Assembly: GCF_000005505.3 (NCBI RefSeq)
Contig: NC_016132.3
Location: 20,636,501 to 20,700,500 of the forward strand
Length of the DNA: 64,000 nt
Reading direction: 5' to 3'
DNA from: Brachypodium distachyon
Taxonomy: Eukaryota; Streptophyta; Magnoliopsida; Poales; Poaceae
Of this stretch, positions 58,313 through 64,000 are shown piece after piece. Within the stretch, counting starts at the first letter, position 1; the number at the start of each line of letters is the position of its first letter. A program made the translations under genes and the position numbers. The notes beneath the pieces were generated by a model that worked only from the letters and a program-made list of their open reading frames with translations, made no database searches and was not told the DNA's origin.

Positions 58313-60105
58313 GGTATACCCTAGCCGTACGCCCCGCCCCAAGATGCCGCCGCCGCCTTGCTGTAGCCCATAGACCTCTCGAGGGCTGCCGCCGGAATGC
58401 CGGATCAGGGCGCCTTGTCTTCATCAACACCTCGCGGCGCTTCTCTTCCCCCTTCCCAGCACCATCGCAACGCTCTCCCTCTCTCTTTCTTGTGGCATTC
58501 TGCAAGGTCCATAAGTAGAAAGCAACTCGCTTCTCCTCTCGAGAAACCCTCACAGGCGATGGGAAGACCAAGAAGGCGGTGCAGGGCGAGTGGGCAAGGC
58601 GACGAGCTTCGCAGCGGTGAAGTCGGAGGAGTGCAGGTGGTGGTGGGTGTCGGTGAGGACGGCGACGGCTCTCTGCTACCCGCGTCTCTACCTCCGCCAC
58701 ACTGGTGCGCTCGTCCGCAACGCTTTCCCGTCCTCTCCCCTGTTCAATTCAATTCCGCTTTGAATTTAATTCTGCATCACTTAGAAGACGAACAAGTTGT
58801 ATTGCCATATAATAGGGTAGGAGCTCCACACCATTCCTCGGAGGCGGCGGCATGGGTCTCATTTGGGCAGGGCAGCGTCGGCCATCATGGAAAAACAATG
58901 AAAGGATTCAGTGGCTCAGAGGCGCACACCATGGCCGACTGTGACGGCATCGGCCAGTCCAACGCATGTCCCTAAAATCCTTCGAGCTGGATGCGGAATG
59001 GGAGCTATGCCACGTCCTCTTTCCAGGTATTACAAAATTCTGATGATCACTACTGCTTCCTGAATCTTGGAAATCAGAGATGACTTAGTCAAGAAAGGGA
59101 CATATAATGTACAGACTTATACCATCAAAAGCTGCAGGACATATGATGCCAATTTTTATTTCTTATATTTGTATGGTGATTTTAGCCTCCCAAATGTTTA
59201 TGATGGGTTCAACCATTGGGTATATTGAGCAAATTTGGTCTATTTCTTTTTGTAACTTAGTGCAAGTTGAGTTATCAGCTTTGATGTGTACTTGTGTGTA
59301 ATGTCTATGAATTATGTGACTTATTCTAATCCTGCAGTAGATTTGTTTTTTTGAATGAGAGCTCAAATTATCCCACTTGACCTTGTTCGAGAATGGATGC
59401 TTATTGGTAAACACGGTTTCCTTTTGGTTGATGGAAAGGCTGAAAGTAGAGGTCTTGTTTCTCAGAGCCCTGGTTTCTTGAGAAGTCTGAGCTCTGGCTG
59501 AGGTCAAAAGAGATCATTGGCATCACTATCAGGGCCAGATTGAGGGGGACAAATAGGGGGAGAACTGAACTTTGATCAACCCTTGGATGAGGAAGCAGAT
59601 AAAAGAATTTATTTACTTTCAGTCTTCAAGACTTCAAGGATTTCAGAGAAAAACTGTGGTAAATATAAAAGGAGTGTCTGCATGTGTCTGATTCATCTCA
59701 TTTGTACTTTGGTTTCTGAAGACATGTAGAACAGATATAGTACTACTTTTCGATGTGGATTATACGGCATGAATATTATTTTTTATCATTTGTAGGGTAT
59801 GAAGTAATCTGGTTTTGTTCATATGATGAGATTACAAAGAAGAAAATTAGCAAGGAGGCAATTACTGATTACTAATAAGCAAGAAGAATGATTTTACTAT
59901 TGTGCAAGTTTTTTGCTTTATTCCAAGCGGTATCATCTGAATTCATACAAATAGTCTGCTTCATTAATTTCTGGAAACTCCATGGATCAGTTAAATTTTT
60001 TTCATTTTTTGGAAACTCCATGGATCAGTACCGCTCATAAGTTATTTTCCCCCTCATAACTGGCTGAGCTTAAATGCTAAATTAGTAAAGATATCTGTTG
60101 GGCAG
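58313..60105. other. Unassigned region with short frames
   Basis: GC-rich at 58320-58960 (Arg/Ser/Pro-rich frames on both strands) and AT-rich beyond. No domain was recognised and no splice structure could be supported. Confidence 0.35.
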
Positions 60106-60170
60106 AGTGTGCAAGTGCCCCACGGTGAACGGCATCCAGTATGAGGGCGATGGTTACACGAACTACAAAT
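60106..60170 (+). pseudogene. Isolated vacuolar sorting receptor exon fragment
   Basis: A 65-bp stretch bounded by GGGCAG and GTATGC reads VCKCPTVNGIQYEGDGYTNY K. This matches, by recall, the block RVCECPVV-G-Y-GDGYT-C that precedes the EGF-like repeats in plant vacuolar sorting receptors (VSR, cargo receptors of the trans-Golgi and prevacuolar compartment). No neighbouring VSR exon was found. One Cys expected after TN is a Tyr. So this is a lone gene fragment. Confidence 0.45.
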
Positions 60171-60380
60171 GTATGCTTACATAATTTCTAATTCTCCATG
60201 TGACACTCATATTTCCTAAGGATACCGCAAGGCCCAACTGCCTGGCTTATGCTAGGATAATACCTTGCATTCTATAGTATCATTTACATGCTAGTGTTAA
60301 TTTTCGGCTTTTACATTGGACATAGAAATGGTAATTTTATTTCTGAAGGCCACATATCAGTGTATATTATTTGGCAAATA
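60171..60380. other. Spacer
   Basis: AT-rich, nothing supported. Confidence 0.4.
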
Positions 60381-60493
60381 CTTCCTCCGTCTCATATTAA
60401 GTGACTCAAATTTGTTCAAATATGAATGTATTTATGTCTAAAAGGCGTTTAGATACATGTAATATTTCGACACTTAATATGGGACGGAGGGAG
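60381..60493. mobile_element. Stowaway MITE, 113 bp
   Basis: Ends CTTCCTCCGTCTCATATTAAG / CTTAATATGGGACGGAGGGAG, TA flanks (60379-60380 and 60494-60495). Sister of the 13195-13307 copy in reverse orientation. Confidence 0.9.
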
Positions 60494-60495
60494 TA

Positions 60496-61319
60496 TATTT
60501 GCATACGGTTTTTCTTATTTTGATGTGAACATTACATGGCATGGAGTTGTTTCCAGGACCAGCTTATTGTGCTCTAAGGCTAAACAGATTCACTTCTGTT
60601 TTTTTCTTCACCATGTCTAGAATATGAGACTGGGGTGTTGAATGGGATGTGCGCCGAGGGTTGGTATTGAAGCATCTGTTTGATGAGTTCGGAGTCTATT
60701 CGCCAACCAATATGAGCTTGTGGTTGGAGCTTATTCATTTAACTTTCTCTTTTTATATCTCCTGTGAACTATTTGGCAAACCAATATATAGACTTTCTGT
60801 GGTGAAAGATTCATGCTGAAATGTTAAAGGAGACTGGATTCCTTATTCCCTTGAGTGTTAACCTGTAGTCTTTCAGCACTCCCAAAATTGAAGCTGTCGG
60901 TTTCATTCAAGAAATTACAAGGGCTTTCTGCTCTTGGGGATAGTAACTTGATGATTAACCTATATGACCTCGGATGATTACCGGAAATATATCATCATGT
61001 TTCAAGTCATACCTCAGCTTATTTTATATATTACTACCTTCATTCCAAAAGTACTTGCCTTTTCAAAATCTGTGTTCATCAAACATTTTATTTTTATTGT
61101 CATTTCAAAATGCATTGCTATCGGTTATGAACATTGACAACATCAGCTTGTCCTACTAAATCTTTCTTGAAATATACTCGTATAATGTCTTATAGTTTGT
61201 TTCGATGAGAAACAAACTATTTTTAAACAAAATGGTGGTCAAAATATCACATCTGAGATCTGAAGAACATATTTTAAGAGAGTGTTAAGGTTCAGTAGGA
61301 AAGCGAAACAAAAATAATA
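60496..61319. other. Unassigned AT-rich spacer
   Basis: No supported gene. Confidence 0.4.
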
Positions 61320-61443
61320 CTCCCTCCGTCCAACAAAAAATGTCTCAAATTTGTCAAAATTTGAATGTATCTAGACATGACTTAATGTATATATGCATTC
61401 AAATTTAGTCAAAGTTGACACATCCTTTGTTGAACGGAGGAAG
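61320..61443. mobile_element. Stowaway MITE, 124 bp
   Basis: Starts CTCCCTCCGTCCAACAAAAA, ends TCCTTTGTTGAACGGAGGAAG, TA flanks (61318-61319 and 61444-61445). A different subfamily from the 113-bp copies. The fragment at 42899-42943 belongs to this one. Confidence 0.88.
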
Positions 61444-61445
61444 TA

Positions 61446-62215
61446 TCCGACTTTTGTTATATTCCGTAGCATCGCACGGTCACCTTACTAGTTACCATAT
61501 ACGTGTGTATTATATATTTTACTATTCCACAAGATACCTGAGTGGGATCATCAACACAGGAATAAGATTGCTCCTCTGGATTGGTTTTTACTGATACTTC
61601 ATTAGCTAAAATTTTCGAAGTTGTGGTGAGGATAATTGCTATGATGGTGTGACAAGGACCTTACCTCCTGAAAAGGCCGTCATGTACACAGGTAAACATT
61701 GGGTGCTCTGTACTCTGGACAAGGTCGATCATACCATGAGACAAAAACTGATGCTCTTATGGTGGTGTGCTTGGCACCACCGAAATGATGTAATTTTTTG
61801 GTAAAGGGGATGCTAATATTGCTGGCTCCGTAGAGTTCTTGCAAAATTATCTTGCTACCTGCTTTGGGGGAGACCCTACTCGATGGAGTGAGTGATCTTA
61901 CAGCTCGTTTGTCACCCATCATTTGGGTATAGAATTGTAAAATTCATTTTGAATTCCACAAAGCAACTTGTTTGGTTGGCACAGAATTAGCCACAGAAAT
62001 TCAATCTTAAATTACATGAAATCACACTATAACTAGTCTCAATTTCTCTCTAAAAGTCATCATTTCTTTAGAATTGTCTCTCACTCTTCAATTCCATGTG
62101 GTAAACAAACATGATGTTTCAACCCGAAATTCAAATTCAACCAAATGAAATCCTATCAAAAATTGGATTTCATTTCATTTTGATCAAATGAAATGAATTC
62201 TTGGTTGACATGTCA
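61446..62215. other. Unassigned, possible MITE remnants
   Basis: Contains AT-rich inverted words (TTGTTTGGTTGGCAC...GGTAAACAAAC, about 61970-62115) but no clear MITE border. No gene was found. Confidence 0.35.
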
Positions 62216-62269
62216 GAGGAAAAGCTCTGGTGCACCAGAATACTTGTATCCACCGAGAGAAGCCAAACC

Positions 62270-62769
62270 GAAATAAAGAGATCTGGACTCCACCTGATAC
62301 TGGATGGGCTAAATAAAATGTTGATGCTACCTTCATCTCTGACACAGGGTCAGTGTCCTGGGGTGCGCTCGCTCGTGATCACCTGGGGAAGCCGATCTGG
62401 TCTGATCGGGGTATGAGCTCAAAGTGTGTTGACACGGAAGAAGCAGAGGCTCTTGCGTGTGTTGAAGGACTTCGGGTTATGGCAAGCACCATGCAGCAAC
62501 ACATCTGCCTGGAGAGTGATTGTGCTTCCGTGATTAATTGCTGCTTTGAGTTGCAGGGAAAGAAGTCCAGAATCACAACAATTGTTGAAGATATAAAAGA
62601 GTTAACTGCTGGTTTTCTCGAATGCCGTTTCTTGAAAATCTCTCGCAATGCAAACTCTGTGGCTCATGGTTTGTCCAGTTTTAGTTTTACTGGGTTGTTT
62701 TCGAGTGTTGTGCATGATTTGGTGCCGACCTGCGTGTTGGACAACCTCATGCGTGTTACCTTGATCTAA
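62270..62769 (+). pseudogene. RNase H-like (RVT_3) domain fragment
   Basis: After PPDTGWAK a TAA interrupts, then the same frame reads NVDATFISDTGSVSWGAL ARDHLG, EEAEALACVEGLRVMAS, HICLESDCASVINCC and RNANSVAHGLSSFSF, ending at 62767-62769. This is the plant RNase H-like domain found in non-LTR retroelement remnants and many stand-alone 'RNase H family' genes. The acidic positions expected of the fold (D in NVDA, E in EEAEALA, D in ESDC) are present. No reverse transcriptase was found upstream. The in-frame stop sits in the first strand, so it is a fragment. Confidence 0.7.
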
Positions 62770-63269
62770 TACACAACCCCTTTTCAAGAAAGAAAGAAAG
62801 ATGGTGTGACTAGGATGATGTGGCATTGACAAGTTGAGGGATGCACTGCAGTCACTGACTATTAAACATCAGGGACCTGCTTTCACTTTCGAGGCCTATA
62901 GCTTAGTTGTAAGCTTCTCATTTTTTGCGATCATTTATGCGTTCATGGAGATTTCTTTACCGGTTGCACTCATTATCTAATATTCTCTCTTCATCACAAG
63001 TTATTAGTTCCATTTTTTTATGATTATAAGGTTACTTTTAAACTCTATTTTAAACTGTGCCTCACTTATATGTCGGTTTCCAAATCTGCATTAACTACCA
63101 TGAATGCATTCCTACCATTCGAAACCTGCGCAATTCTCTTGAGCTGTAAATCTATTTTGCAAAGTATTTTCTTGAAAAAGAATTGTTCTCTTTGCTTTTG
63201 CATCGAAGATTTCCAAATATGGATTAATCAGCTTGGAGGGTGGGAGTACAATGAACCCAGATTTGATTA
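62770..63269. other. Spacer
   Basis: No supported gene. Confidence 0.4.
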
Positions 63270-63381
63270 CTCCATCCGATCCATATTAATTGTCTCAAAT
63301 TTACCCATAATAAATGTATCTATGGTTAAAAAGCGTTTAGATATATGCAATATTTCGACAATTAATACGAATCGGAGTGAG
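63270..63381. mobile_element. Stowaway MITE, 112 bp
   Basis: Ends CTCCATCCGATCCATATTAA / TTAATACGAATCGGAGTGAG with TA on both sides (63268-63269 and 63382-63383). Confidence 0.82.
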
Positions 63382-63383
63382 TA

Positions 63384-64000
63384 TAATTTTGTGTCACCGA
63401 AAGTTTTTTTGTTTTTGCGGGTAAGAAAAAACACAGACAATATCCGGCACAGAAACCAGGCAAAAAGTGCACAATGCGGTCTAACGTCTACGTCGGCCCG
63501 GCCCCCTAAGCGTGTATACAACGCTTTGGGCCGGATCAGCAAAGCCCATGGAGGGGAGTATAGTCTACTCGTGCTTGCTACGACGTTTCGTTCAGCTCAC
63601 TCGTCCTGCCGTGCGTCCCCCCGTCTCGTTTGGCCTGCGCTGCCCAACCGCCGGAGATCTCGTCCACCGTCTCGCTCCCCCGCGGTTCCAGCGATTCCGT
63701 CCGCCTTTCCAAATGGTAAGCGAATTCACCGCCCTCCGACACTCTCCTCCGTCTCCTCCTCTATTCTCTCTCGGGTCTGTCGCGTGCGCTTGCCGTACAG
63801 TTGGTCTCTTGATTTGCCCCGATCCGGCGCGTTCGGCCGCGGTCGGGGGAGGTGCCCATACGATGGCTTCGCAAAGATTCAGTTCATAAGGCACAGCTCC
63901 TACCTCTCGTCTATTCCTGTCAGTTTGCGGCGGGAGACTGTTTTGACGCAGGTGCAAATCGGGATCTGTTTGACGGTGGCCTCAAGTCAGATCGTGCGTC
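63384..64000 (+). other. Possible 5' leader of a gene cut by the window edge
   Basis: From 63540 the sequence becomes CT- and GC-rich like a grass gene leader, and CCAAATG|GTAAGC at about 63713-63722 could be a start codon followed directly by a splice donor. No protein domain can be read before the window ends. Confidence 0.3.

Overview
This is nuclear DNA from a grass, most likely a Pooideae-type grass. It has GC-rich intron-containing grass genes, several Stowaway MITEs with the CTCCCTCCGT terminus, a TTA-flanked Tourist foldback, hAT MITEs and two long Ty3/gypsy retrotransposons. I saw no bacterial features, CRISPR arrays, tRNA or rRNA.

Layout. 1-1527: intergenic DNA with an intact hAT MITE. 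1533-12614: Gypsy-1, a minus-strand Tat-lineage LTR retrotransposon bounded by the 5-bp duplication AGTAG. It has lost reverse transcriptase and protease and carries a foreign LTR-like insert. 12615-25657: a gene island with a histone H2A gene (SPKK tail), a broken F-box/DUF295 locus in three pieces, a CACTA-like element and MITEs. 25663-38831: Gypsy-2, a full-length minus-strand relative of Gypsy-1 bounded by CAAGG. Its gag, protease, RT, RNase H, archaeal-type RNase H and integrase are all recognisable but frameshifted. 38837-50060: the conserved gene island, with ribosomal protein S15a (uS8), a Rab8/RABE-type GTPase in eight exons and a FAD2 oleate desaturase. 51222-52642: a Mutator-like element with long inverted termini that seems to have captured a plastid transit-peptide start. 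54496-64000: fragments of kinesin-5, a vacuolar sorting receptor and an RNase H domain, one small C2H2-like zinc-finger gene (56955-57317), and MITEs.

Most interesting system. Both gypsy elements carry, between integrase and the 3' LTR and on the opposite (plus) strand, what looks like a complete cellular-style gene. It has its own TATAAA box, a leader with a conserved splice donor, a 3' splice site just before the ATG, and a conserved domain of the plant 'putative gypsy-type transposon' (Transposase_28-like) family. Phase-consistent GT-AG introns follow, then a coiled-coil C-terminus. The architecture is shared by two separately inserted copies, although each copy now has stops. Antisense extra ORFs are known in Tat-lineage elements. 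What deserves a look is the promoter-plus-intron architecture and the 60-bp direct repeat conserved between the two convergent transcription units.

How the pieces relate. The housekeeping genes (H2A, S15a, Rab, FAD2) are independent single genes, not a cluster. The rest is a record of insertion, duplication and decay around them.
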